Positions 1-7,689 of a stretch of DNA of 64,000 bases are shown here, in pieces. The notes under the pieces are model-generated. The model did no database searches and was not told the origin of the DNA. It saw nothing but the letters and a program-made list of their open reading frames with translations. Where the stretch lies: assembly GCF_000012945.1 (NCBI RefSeq), contig NC_007511.1:2790001-2854000 (forward strand), written 5' to 3'. Positions within the stretch are counted from its first letter, which is position 1. Each line of letters begins with the position of its first letter. The stretch is from Burkholderia lata. GTDB lineage: Bacteria; Pseudomonadota; Gammaproteobacteria; Burkholderiales; Burkholderiaceae. The translations under genes were made by a program, and so were the position numbers.

Positions 1-2
1 AA

Positions 3-1088
3 ATCTTCATCTCGCGCGTGTACCTGCGCCCGAGCGCAGGCCTGTCGCGGCAGGCCGTCCGGCCGCTCGGCATCGCACGCGTCGCGACGCGGCTCGGCGC
101 GCTGACGTCGATCTATGCGGGCATCGGCACGATCTACTGGCTGCTGCCCGAATACCACGGCGCGTTCTACCTGCCGTTCTGGTCGCTGTTGCGCTCGCTC
201 GCGCCGTACGTGATCGTCGCCGCGCCGTTCTATTTCGCGTGGATGGACCGCCACCAGCGCGAGACCGACGACGCGTACCTGCTGTGGGGCCGTTACCTGT
301 TCCGCCGCGAGCAGCCCGCGAGCTGGAAGCCGGTGCGCGAGATGCTGGCCGGCTGGGGCGTGAAGGCGTTCTTCCTGCCGCTGATGACCGTCTACCTGTC
401 GAAGGACGCCGATCACCTGACCGCGTCGCTCACGAACGCGATGCACGCGCCGATGACGATCGCGGCCTTCGTGTTCATGTACGACCTGTCGTTCACGATG
501 GACCTGATGTTCGGCACCGTCGGCTACCTGTGCACGTTCCGCATCCTCGACAGCCATGTGCGCACCGTCGAGCCGACGACGCTCGGCTGGGTGGCCGCGC
601 TGATGTGCTACCAGCCGTTCTGGTCGCTGTTCTCGAACAACTACATCCGCTACGAAGGCTCGATGTTCTGGGACAACTGGCTGATGTCGGCGCCGACGCT
701 GCGCGTGATCTGGGGCGCCGTGATCATCCTGCTGCTGCTGACCTACGCGCTGTGCACGATCTCGTTCGGGCTGCGCTTCTCGAACCTCACCAACCGCGGG
801 ATCATCACGTCGGGCCCGTACCGCTTCACGAAGCATCCGGCGTACATCACGAAGAACCTGTCGTACTGGATGGTGTCGGTGCCGTTCGTCGAGCCGCTCG
901 GCTGGCAGATCGGGCTCATGCATTGCGCGGGGCTCGTCGCGGTCAACCTGATCTACTACACGCGGGCGAAGACGGAAGAGCGCCACCTGATGCGCGATCC
1001 CGACTATCGCGCGTATGCCGAATGGATCGCCCAACACGGGCTGTTCGCGCGGATCAAGCAGGCATTCGGGCAGCGCGCGCCGGCCTGA
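3..1088 (+). CDS. ICMT/PEMT-like membrane methyltransferase family protein (5' end outside window)
   Basis: The frame is open to the left edge, so the true start is probably upstream; a GTG at 18 is only a possible internal start. About 361 residues are visible, with many hydrophobic segments. The last third carries the isoprenylcysteine carboxyl methyltransferase-like pattern: GPYRFTKHPAY, then a membrane segment, then EERHLMRDPDYRAYAEW near the C-terminus. Family members are integral membrane enzymes or enzyme-like proteins that bind S-adenosylmethionine near these motifs. The bacterial substrate is unknown. A strong hairpin follows the stop. Function beyond the family is not supported. Confidence 0.7.
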   Translation: MFISRVYLRPSAGLSRQAVRPLGIARVATRLGALTSIYAGIGTIYWLLPEYHGAFYLPFWSLLRSLAPYVIVAAPFYFAWMDRHQRETDDAYLLWGRYLFRREQPASWKPVREMLAGWGVKAFFLPLMTVYLSKDADHLTASLTNAMHAPMTIAAFVFMYDLSFTMDLMFGTVGYLCTFRILDSHVRTVEPTTLGWVAALMCYQPFWSLFSNNYIRYEGSMFWDNWLMSAPTLRVIWGAVIILLLLTYALCTISFGLRFSNLTNRGIITSGPYRFTKHPAYITKNLSYWMVSVPFVEPLGWQIGLMHCAGLVAVNLIYYTRAKTEERHLMRDPDYRAYAEWIAQHGLFARIKQAFGQRAPA

Positions 1089-1101
1089 CGCGGCGGCAAA
1101 A

Positions 1102-1122
1102 GGCGGGGCCTGCGGCCCCGCC
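1102..1122. terminator. Hairpin terminator between convergent genes
   Basis: Nine-base perfect arms (GGCGGGGCC and GGCCCCGCC) enclose a TGC loop. Read on the minus strand the stem is followed by TTTTG, so it fits an intrinsic terminator for the exporter gene ending at 1155. It may also stop the plus-strand gene ending at 1088. Confidence 0.75.
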
Positions 1123-1154
1123 ACTTCACGGAAACGCCGCGCGGCGCTGCATGC

Positions 1155-2387
1155 TCAGTCGAACAAGGCGCCGCGGTCGCGCCCGTCACACGCGCGACCG
1201 GTCGCACGCGTCAGCGCCGTGATCGCGACGAAGCTCGCGAGGCCCATGCCGAAGCAGCAGGCCACCAGCGGCCACGCGGTCGCGCCGTCGAAGACCAGCG
1301 TCGCGAGCGTCCCCACGCCGGTGACGATCATGCCCTGCACCGCGTAGTAGAGCGCAACCGCCTTGCCGGCGGCAGCGCCGAAATCGCGCAGCGCACCGTT
1401 CGCCGACACCGACGACATCAGCACGATACCGACCGCAACCAGCCACATCGGCATCACGAACGTCGCGAACGACGGCTTCGCCAGGACCGTGCAGACGGCC
1501 AGCACGATCGCCCCCGTCATCATCGTGAGCGCCCCTCGCGCAACGCAGCCCGCCTCGCCCCACCTCGACACGCACGTCCCTGCGAAACGAGACACGACAA
1601 CCATCACGATCGCGACGGTCGCAAAGGCCACGCTGAACGCCTCGCGGGAATAGCCGGCACCGCCGACCAGCACGCGCGGCGCGGTGGAGAAGAACACGAA
1701 GAACGCCCCCATCGCGGCGGCAAACGCGAGCGTATGAACCTGAAAAGGCCGGCTGCCGAGAATCGTTGCGACGGACAGCCCCTGCCGGTTCGCCGTCCGC
1801 GGCCGCGTTTCGTGCCAGCGTGGCCACGCGCGGCCGCACGCGAGCAGACCCAGCAGGCCGAGCGTCGCGAAGATCGCGCGCCATCCGCAGGCCGTCGCGA
1901 TGGCCGCGCCCAGCAGCGGGCCCAGCGCGGGCACGAACGCCAGCATCGCACCGAACTGGCTGTAGATCATGCGGCCTTCGGGGCGATCGGCGTAGACATC
2001 GCGAACGGTCGCGAACGTGGCAACGAGGGCGGCCGACGCGCCCAGTGCCTGTAGCACGCGCAGCGCGACGAACAAGCCGCCGCCGGTGGCGATCGCAAGC
2101 GCCAGGGAAGCCGCCGCAAAACACAGTGCGCCGCCCAGCACCACCGGGCGTCTGCCGACGCGGTCCGACAACGGGCCGAAGATCATCTGGCCCAGGCCGA
2201 GGACGACCATGTAGACGCTCAGCGTCAACTGGACGATGGCCGGTGACGTACCCAACGCGGACGGCATCTCCGGGATCACCGGCAGGTACACATCCATCGC
2301 CAGCGACGCGAGGAGATCGAAAGGCGCCATCAGCAGCAGCGCCGACGGCAACGAATAGGCCCAGACGGGCGTGGATTGTTCAGGCAT
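1155..2387 (-). CDS. CmlA/FloR-like MFS drug exporter
   Basis: This 410-residue inner-membrane carrier has the 12-segment layout of the drug:H+ antiporter (DHA1) group. Close resemblance to the chloramphenicol and florfenicol exporters CmlA/FloR is visible at the N-terminus (PFDLLASLAMDVYLP), in motif A (FGPLSDRVGRRPVVLGG), in TFATVRDVYA, and in the motif C region (VPALGPLLGA). Those family members export amphenicols; the substrate of this protein is inferred, not shown. The ATG at 2387 is chosen because it sits just before the conserved N-terminus; no good Shine-Dalgarno is seen. There are no integron or transposon features, so it looks like a resident chromosomal gene. The 5' leader contains two mutually exclusive hairpins. 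Confidence 0.85.
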   Translation of the reverse strand: MPEQSTPVWAYSLPSALLLMAPFDLLASLAMDVYLPVIPEMPSALGTSPAIVQLTLSVYMVVLGLGQMIFGPLSDRVGRRPVVLGGALCFAAASLALAIATGGGLFVALRVLQALGASAALVATFATVRDVYADRPEGRMIYSQFGAMLAFVPALGPLLGAAIATACGWRAIFATLGLLGLLACGRAWPRWHETRPRTANRQGLSVATILGSRPFQVHTLAFAAAMGAFFVFFSTAPRVLVGGAGYSREAFSVAFATVAIVMVVVSRFAGTCVSRWGEAGCVARGALTMMTGAIVLAVCTVLAKPSFATFVMPMWLVAVGIVLMSSVSANGALRDFGAAAGKAVALYYAVQGMIVTGVGTLATLVFDGATAWPLVACCFGMGLASFVAITALTRATGRACDGRDRGALFD

Positions 2388-2420
2388 GACAAGGCATCCG
2401 CTCAGAAAAGGGAATCTGGC

Positions 2421-2490
2421 GGCGATCTGCCTGGTCAGCGAGGGACAACGGGAGATCGCCGCAACGACCGGTTGACGAAGGTCGTTGCGG
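2421..2490 (-). promoter_or_regulatory. Two overlapping hairpins in the leader of the CmlA-like gene
   Basis: Hairpin A pairs GGCGATCT (2421-2428) with AGATCGCC (2453-2460). Hairpin B pairs CCGCAACGACC (2459-2469) with GGTCGTTGCGG (2480-2490), 11 bp with a 10-base loop. They share bases 2459-2460, so they cannot both form fully. They lie 34-103 bases before the start codon. cmlA-type genes are known to be controlled by translational attenuation; that this leader works so is inference, and no convincing leader peptide was identified. The rest of the 2388-2904 gap shows no gene I can support. Confidence 0.4.
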
Positions 2491-2904
2491 CTTAGCGATC
2501 CGTGGACGGGCCGGCTCCCATGGAGGAATCCTTGCGGTGTGCGTTGACTGCGCAGTGTAGTCGGTTCGACTGAGCGGCACCAGCCGCGTGCGCGCTGCCC
2601 GACCGCACCCGCCGGGCCGGCCCGCGTCGCCTTCCGCTCAGGCGGCGGCACGACCTCATGCGGCCAATTGTCGCGAAACGACGCGATTCTTCGCCTTTCG
2701 TCGCTTTTCATCTCCTGTCCGATTGCCCACCGGAATCGCGTCGCGTATGGTGCTGGCCGTCCGCGTGCGATACAGCGCCCGACCCGCGCGCTGTCGCCCG
2801 GACCTTCGACCGTCGTCCCGCACGACGGCCGCGCGGGCCGTGCCCGCCGCTCACCGTCTCCGCGATGCCGCCCTTCGGCGCCGCGCATTCATGAGGAGAG
2901 AGAC

Positions 2905-2991
2905 GTGATCCACAAAGTCCTGATCCTGTTCGCACTCTGCATCGCGGGCCTCGCCGCGATCGCCGCCGGTTTCCAGCACATCCCCAGCTGA
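2905..2991 (+). CDS. Small hydrophobic membrane peptide (28 residues)
   Basis: A GTG start at 2905 follows a good ribosome binding site (GAGGAGAGAG, 2892-2901). The 28-residue product begins with a short charged stretch (MIHK), continues with about 18 hydrophobic residues (VLILFALCIAGLAAIAAG), and ends in FQHIPS, which fits a single-pass inner-membrane peptide. A strong terminator starts four bases after the stop. Together these make it a likely real small gene. No known family is recognised. An upstream ATG at 2891 is in another frame. Confidence 0.55.
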   Translation: MIHKVLILFALCIAGLAAIAAGFQHIPS

Positions 2992-2994
2992 TTC

Positions 2995-3030
2995 GCGGCC
3001 CCGGCTCGCTTCGCCGAGCCCGGGGGCCGC
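2995..3030 (+). terminator. Intrinsic terminator after the small membrane peptide
   Basis: Outer arms GCGGCCCC (2995-3002) and GGGGCCGC (3023-3030) and inner arms GGCTCG and CGAGCC form a long GC-rich stem. A pyrimidine- and T-rich run (about 3034-3051) follows. Confidence 0.75.
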
Positions 3031-3097
3031 ACCCATTCCTTTCCCCCTTTTGCGATGAACCACTTTCTCGGACCGCCCGGGACGGGCGACCTTTGCC

Positions 3098-3679
3098 ATG
3101 CGTATCGACGTACAGCATTCCCAGCACGACATCGACGATGAACTCGACACGCTCTACGCGCGTCTCCACCAGCCGGGCCATCGCCTGCACGGCCTGCCGG
3201 CGGTCGCGCTCGGCTGCTCCGGCCTGATCGTCCGCCACCGCGAAGCGGACGGCGAATACTTCCTGTATGTCGAAGATCCGGCCGCGCGCCAGCTCGCCGG
3301 CTATACGGTATTCAACCGCCTGCCTGAAATCCCGCGTCGCGCCGACCGCTACCTGCGCGCGCCGCATACGCGGCTGCGCGGGTCCGCGCAACGCAAGGGT
3401 GTCGCGACGACGCTGTATCGCTGGGGGCTCGGCGCGGGCCTGTGCCTGATCAGCGGCGCGCGCCAGTCGGTCGGCGCCGCGCAGTTGTGGACGGCGCTCG
3501 CGCAGGATTACCGGCACGGCTTCGTCGATATCGACGGGCGTGCGTTGCGTTATCTCGGTGAAACCGTCGCCGACGACGTGCACGGTGCGCTGCATACGCG
3601 GCGGCTGATGCTCGGCAATGGATGGGGAATCGGGGAATTCGCGCGCGTGACGGGGATGGCCGGTGCCGCCGGCATGTGA
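3098..3679 (+). CDS. Hypothetical protein, weakly GNAT-like
   Basis: A 193-residue soluble protein with an acidic N-terminus (HDIDDELDTLYARLHQ). The central stretch RGSAQRKGVATTLYRWGLG loosely resembles the acyl-CoA binding loop of GNAT acetyltransferases (R/Q-x-x-G-x-A/G), and some related proteins are annotated as N-acetyltransferases, but no complete GNAT fold can be read by eye. No signal peptide or membrane segment is seen. The start ATG has only a weak ribosome binding site. It stands alone between the small peptide gene and a converging hypothetical gene. Function unknown. Confidence 0.6.
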   Translation: MRIDVQHSQHDIDDELDTLYARLHQPGHRLHGLPAVALGCSGLIVRHREADGEYFLYVEDPAARQLAGYTVFNRLPEIPRRADRYLRAPHTRLRGSAQRKGVATTLYRWGLGAGLCLISGARQSVGAAQLWTALAQDYRHGFVDIDGRALRYLGETVADDVHGALHTRRLMLGNGWGIGEFARVTGMAGAAGM

Positions 3680-3705
3680 GCGTTCATGCACCGGGCAACG
3701 CCGCG

Positions 3706-4602
3706 CTAGATCGCGATGCCCGTTCGTTCGCTGAACGCCGCACGCAAGAGGTGTGCGTCCGTCATCTCCATCCGGGCGAGCTCGGCGAGCACCGACGGAA
3801 GCAGCCATTCGATGTTCGGATCGACACGCTTCATCTGCTCGACCAGCGCGGCCGTGAACGCCGCATCCTCGTGTGCGCCCGACTCTCCGGCCTGACGGCG
3901 CTGCCGGTACAGCACGCCGACCCAGTAGCCGATTCGCTCCGGCACGATCCAGCCGGCATACGTACGCGGGAACTCGGCCTTGCGCAGCGCATCGCGCACG
4001 ACGTCTTCCGGATCGCGCGTCGCGGGCGAGAAACACATTTGCTCGCTCTGCACGAGCAACGCTGAGGTTGCATTGTCGTACGCCGCATAGGTCTCGCTGC
4101 AGACGCCCGTGTCGGGATCGAAGCGATAGCCGACGTGGACGGTCACTCGCCCGTCCGGCATCGCGAACGTCCGGTTCGGCGGACACAGCGCGTGACGCTC
4201 GGCGAGTGTCAGGAACGCGCCGGTCGCATGCGAATACTCGCGTTCGCGCTGGCGATTGAGCGTCGGATCGATGACCCAGACGACCAACGTCGCCGTGTCG
4301 GGACGATCGCGCGCCGTTAGATAGCTTTCTGCCGGAATCGCTGCCACAACCGTCGGCGGCAGGTCGGCATGGCCGATGCGTTTGCGGAACGGCATCGACG
4401 TCACTGTCGCTTGCTGTTCAACCGGCGTGCAACGGCACGACGCCTGGCCGTACCCCCACACCTGATTGCAGCGCACGGCGCTGCCACAGTCGTTCCGGAA
4501 CACTGGTTCATGCCAGCCCCCTGTTGTTTCATTCCGTTTCCAGGCATCCGCCCTCTCACGCGTACGGGATCGATCCCAGCGATTGTAGCGGTAGCTGTTC
4601 AT
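3706..4602 (-). CDS. Hypothetical protein of unknown function
   Basis: About 298 residues from the ATG at 4602. In-frame starts also exist at 4689 and at 4395 (MPFRKRIGHAD), and none has a clear ribosome binding site, so the N-terminus is uncertain. The first 95 residues are rich in Arg and Cys and may not be translated. The remainder (AESYLTARDRPDTATLVVW onward) looks like a compact soluble domain with mixed alpha/beta content, including AGWIVPERIGYWVGVLYRQR and a helical C-terminus. No signal peptide or known family is recognised. The gene is divergent from the FMN reductase gene. Confidence 0.55.
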   Translation of the reverse strand: MNSYRYNRWDRSRTRERADAWKRNETTGGWHEPVFRNDCGSAVRCNQVWGYGQASCRCTPVEQQATVTSMPFRKRIGHADLPPTVVAAIPAESYLTARDRPDTATLVVWVIDPTLNRQREREYSHATGAFLTLAERHALCPPNRTFAMPDGRVTVHVGYRFDPDTGVCSETYAAYDNATSALLVQSEQMCFSPATRDPEDVVRDALRKAEFPRTYAGWIVPERIGYWVGVLYRQRRQAGESGAHEDAAFTAALVEQMKRVDPNIEWLLPSVLAELARMEMTDAHLLRAAFSERTGIAI

Positions 4603-4691
4603 GCGCAGCGCGGCTCGAACACCGGTGCGATAATCCGTGCGATCCGCGCGACGCTCGCCGCTACGCCACGCGCCAACCGACACGCACATCG

Positions 4692-5264
4692 ATGACCACC
4701 GATCCCCGCCCCCACGCCGACCGCCATCTCGACATCGTCGCGCTGTGCGGCAGCCTCCGCGCGCAGTCGTACAACGCCGCGCTGCTCGATGCGGCCGCGC
4801 TCGTCGCGCCGCGCGGCATGCGCATCGTGCGCTTCGATCGTCTCGGCGAATTCCCGCTGTTCAATCCCGACGCCGAATTTCCGTCGCCGGCCGCCGTGCG
4901 GGACCTGATCGACCGCGTGAATGCCGCCGACGGCCTGCTGATCGCGAGCCCGGAATACGCGCACGGCGTAACGGGCGTGATGAAGAATGCGCTGGACTGG
5001 ATCGTGGGGTGCGACGCCGTCGTGTACAAGCCGGTCGCCGTACTGAATGCGTCGCCGCGCGCGACGCATGCGGACGCGGCACTGCGGGAAACGCTGTCGG
5101 TGATGTCGGCGAACATCGTCGAGCGCGCGTCGATCACGCTGCCGATCCTCGGAAGCCAGCTCGACGCAGCCGGGATCGCCGCGCATCCGCCGTTCGCGTC
5201 GGCGCTGGCCGATGCGTTGCATGCGCTGCGCGCGGCAATCACGGAAGGCGAGCCATCACCCTGA
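4692..5264 (+). CDS. NADPH-dependent FMN reductase family protein
   Basis: This 190-residue flavodoxin-fold protein should reduce FMN or quinone-like substrates with NAD(P)H in the cytoplasm. The N-terminal flavin phosphate loop is visible as LCGSLRAQSYNAALL, followed by the isoalloxazine-binding motif SPEYAHGVTGVMKNALDW typical of the NADPH-dependent FMN reductase family. Length matches the family (about 180-200). The ATG at 4692 is just before the first beta strand. It is transcribed away from the neighbouring hypothetical gene. Physiological substrate cannot be assigned. Confidence 0.85.
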   Translation: MTTDPRPHADRHLDIVALCGSLRAQSYNAALLDAAALVAPRGMRIVRFDRLGEFPLFNPDAEFPSPAAVRDLIDRVNAADGLLIASPEYAHGVTGVMKNALDWIVGCDAVVYKPVAVLNASPRATHADAALRETLSVMSANIVERASITLPILGSQLDAAGIAAHPPFASALADALHALRAAITEGEPSP

Positions 5265-5344
5265 CGCTGCACATTCAAAAAACATGTCGCAGTCCGGAAT
5301 AATCGGACATGACGCCGGTCGAAAGGCATCATGTCCGGCCCGGC

Positions 5345-5662
5345 TCATCGTCCCCGATAGATCGGCAGTTCGCGGGCAATCGAGCCCGATTCGCTCGCCG
5401 TCGGCGACATCGTCCCGTATCCACTCGTATCGGCCGTCGACGGCCCGTTCGAACCAATCTTCGTCAGCGCCTCCGAGAGGCGCGCCGGATAGTGCGGGTC
5501 TTCGCCGGTCTGACGGTAGCCGGCCGCACGCACGGCAGCCAGTTCGGCCGTGACCTCCGCGCGCGTCACGGTGGATTCCGGCGCGGCCCATGCGGATGCG
5601 GAAATGGAAACGGAGGCGGTCGCGGCAACTGTCGCGAGAACATACAGGGCAAGCTTGTTCAT
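5345..5662 (-). CDS. DUF4148 family exported protein
   Basis: A 105-residue protein with an N-terminal signal peptide (MNKLALYVLATVAATASVS, cleavage near SAWA-AP), then the DUF4148 pattern TRAEVTAELAAVRAAGY and ARLSEAL. DUF4148 proteins are small exported proteins, abundant and multi-copy in Burkholderiales, with no defined role. The start at 5662 has a good ribosome binding site (CAGGAGAGATC). The gene is monocistronic. Confidence 0.85.
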   Translation of the reverse strand: MNKLALYVLATVAATASVSISASAWAAPESTVTRAEVTAELAAVRAAGYRQTGEDPHYPARLSEALTKIGSNGPSTADTSGYGTMSPTASESGSIARELPIYRGR

Positions 5663-5902
5663 CTGATCTCTCCTGAGCGTCGACGACGTTGTCGACGGAG
5701 AGTGAGTCGATCCGCCAGCGCAAAGATGACACGCGCCCGCTGAATTTTTTCGGCATCGTGCCGCCGTGCGGCAGTCGGGCGTCCTGCCCGATGCATACGG
5801 CGTGCGCAAGCGAATGCCGACCGGGTGTCAGATTTTGCCGGCCCGTGCGACTACAGGGTTGTGGCCTTGCGCCAACCACCGTTCTCGCTCATGGGGTCCG
5901 AT

Positions 5903-6406
5903 ATGAAAACCAGAATCTGGATGCTGATCGCGTCGCACGTCGCGACGGGGCTCGTTGCATTCGCCGCCGGCATCTACGTCCTTCCGATCCTGACGGCATC
6001 GGAAGGCGCAAGCGCCGTCGAACTGCAGGTGGCCGCCGAAAACGCACGTCATACCAGCCGTTTCGAACGCGACCTGCCGGGCAGCGATGCGCTGCACTGG
6101 GCCGACGGCAAGCTGACCATCACCGATTCGTCGATCGCCTTCGAAGGCGACATTGCGCCGGGGCCCGATTACAAGATCTATCTCGTGCCGGAATTTGTCG
6201 ATACCCGGGCGTCGTTCCTCGCGATCAAGGCGCGTGCCGCACGAGTGGCTGACCTGAAGACATTCGGCAATTTCGTCGTGCCGCTTCCCGCCGACGTGAA
6301 CCCGGCGCAGTACACGTCGGTCGTGATCTGGTGCGAGCGCTTTTCGAAGTTCATCAGCGCGGCCCGGTATCGGAACGCGACGACGTCGGGCCGTGTGTCG
6401 ATGTAA
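5903..6406 (+). CDS. DM13 domain membrane-anchored protein
   Basis: The 167-residue product has one N-terminal membrane segment (LIASHVATGLVAFAAGIYVL), acting as signal anchor, and a periplasmic DM13-like domain: HTSRFER, HWADGKLTITDSS, GPDYKIYLVP, LKTFGNFVVPLP, and YTSVVIWCERFSKFISAARY. DM13 domains are thought to take part in redox reactions or electron transfer in extracytoplasmic proteins; the conserved Cys in VIWCERF is present. An in-frame ATG 12 bases upstream (5891) is an alternative start. It stands alone, without other redox genes, so no pathway can be named. Confidence 0.8.
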   Translation: MKTRIWMLIASHVATGLVAFAAGIYVLPILTASEGASAVELQVAAENARHTSRFERDLPGSDALHWADGKLTITDSSIAFEGDIAPGPDYKIYLVPEFVDTRASFLAIKARAARVADLKTFGNFVVPLPADVNPAQYTSVVIWCERFSKFISAARYRNATTSGRVSM

Positions 6407-6439
6407 CGGACTCCGATCGCCGCCGCATGCGGTCGCACG

Positions 6440-7045
6440 CTAGCGGCTCTTGCCGCGCGTGCCCTTCTTCACCGCCTTCGCGCGCGGCGCTTCCTTCTCG
6501 GGCTGCGCGCCGCCGCCGGCGAGATCCTCGAGCCACGCGAGCGCGTCGACATACGACAGGAACTGCTGCAGATAAGCCGGCGACAACTCGCGCATCGTCG
6601 CGAGCGACCGGTGCACGAGACTGTTCGAATTGAGCGGCCCCGCGTTACGCGGCACCTGGTCGAGCGACTGACGGTACTGCTGTTCCGTGCGGACTTTCGA
6701 CCACATCGTGCGGAAGTAGTCGACCAGCTCGGGATCGAGCCCGCGCCGGTCGGCCTGCGCATCGCGCGCGAGCCGCTCGACGAGTGCCGCCAGCGCGCCA
6801 CGCGCGGGCGCCTCTACCGCGGCGCTTGCGGTGGCCGTTTCACCAGCGCACGCCACCACCTCCGCGAAGCCTTCGAGCAACGTCGCCAGCCGTGCGTCGA
6901 GCAACGCGCGTGCATCGCCTTCGAGCGCGGCCGCGCGCCGTTCGAGCGCGTCGATCCGGTGAAAGCGCACCGGATCGAGCCGGTCGGCACCTTGCTCGCG
7001 CCAAGCGTCGAGCGTCGTGCGGACGTGCGTCGCGTCGCCGGTCAC
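6440..7045 (-). CDS. DUF2894 family protein, last gene of the stator-like operon
   Basis: A 201-residue soluble protein with a helical N-terminal half (DALERRAAALEGDARALLDARLATLLEGF), a conserved-looking core (YFRTMWSKVRTEQQYRQSL, then NSNSLVHRSLATMRE and SPAYLQQFLSYVDALAWLE), and a Lys/Arg-rich tail (AKAVKKGTRGKSR). This matches DUF2894, a Burkholderiales family of unknown function. The start codon overlaps the OmpA/MotB-like gene by four bases (ATGA), so translation is probably coupled. The core suggests a cytoplasmic partner of the stator proteins; the basic tail could bind nucleic acid or phospholipid. Both statements are inference. Confidence 0.8.
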   Translation of the reverse strand: MTGDATHVRTTLDAWREQGADRLDPVRFHRIDALERRAAALEGDARALLDARLATLLEGFAEVVACAGETATASAAVEAPARGALAALVERLARDAQADRRGLDPELVDYFRTMWSKVRTEQQYRQSLDQVPRNAGPLNSNSLVHRSLATMRELSPAYLQQFLSYVDALAWLEDLAGGGAQPEKEAPRAKAVKKGTRGKSR

Positions 7046-7686
7046 TGCGCCTTCCCTCCGTTCGATGCCGATTTGCGCGGCACCGGCGCGATCTCCACGC
7101 GGCGGTTCTTCGCGCGGCCTTCATCGTCCGCATTCGAGCTGACCGGCTGCTCGGAGCCGAACGCGGCCGCGAACACCGACGACGCCGGCACGCCGGCGTC
7201 GATCAGCGCACGCGTGACCGTCAACGCACGCTTGGCCGACAGTTCCCAGTTGTCCGTGAACTGGCGGTTGCCCGCATGCACCTGCTGGTCGTCGGCGAAG
7301 CCGCTGATCATCAGGATCTCGTCGCGTGTCTTCAGGTAGGCGCCCAGCGGCGCGGCCAGCGTCTTCAGCAGGTCGCGGCCCGCAGGCTGCAACTGGTCGG
7401 AGTTCAGCGCGAACAGCACGTTGCCGCTGATGCCGATGCGGCCGTTCACGAGCGTCACGCGGCCGGCCGCGAGCGGCCCGGCGAGCGCCTGCTCGAGCGA
7501 CTTGCGCTGCTGCGCTTCCTGCTGGCGCGCGCGCACGGCTTCCTCGAGCTTCGACGTGAGCTGAAGCTGCATGCCGATCACGCCGACGAGGATCAGCACG
7601 AACGCGCCGAGCAGCACCGACATCAGGTCGGCGAACGCGGGCCATACCGGTGCGGAGGACGCGCCGCCGTCGATTTCGTCGTGCAT
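7042..7686 (-). CDS. OmpA/MotB-like peptidoglycan-binding stator subunit (ZorB-like)
   Basis: The 214-residue protein has a short cytoplasmic N-terminus, one membrane helix (about 17-38) with Asp20 in FADLMSVLLGAFVLIL, the position of the proton-carrying Asp of MotB, then a coiled linker (about 40-70) and an OmpA-like domain. In that domain NWELSAKRALTVTRALIDAGV and GRAKNRRVEI hold the Asp/Arg-type peptidoglycan-binding region. With the upstream DUF802 protein this makes a MotA/MotB-type pair in the inner membrane, anchored to the cell wall. The gene starts three bases after the DUF802 stop. Architecture is as in ZorB, but no Zorya effector gene is adjacent. Confidence 0.85.
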   Translation of the reverse strand: MHDEIDGGASSAPVWPAFADLMSVLLGAFVLILVGVIGMQLQLTSKLEEAVRARQQEAQQRKSLEQALAGPLAAGRVTLVNGRIGISGNVLFALNSDQLQPAGRDLLKTLAAPLGAYLKTRDEILMISGFADDQQVHAGNRQFTDNWELSAKRALTVTRALIDAGVPASSVFAAAFGSEQPVSSNADDEGRAKNRRVEIAPVPRKSASNGGKAQ

Positions 7687-7689
7687 GCG

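Noticed and set aside
1155..2387. CmlA-like exporter as an acquired resistance cassette
   Set aside because: No integrase, attC, insertion sequence or base-composition change is seen around it.
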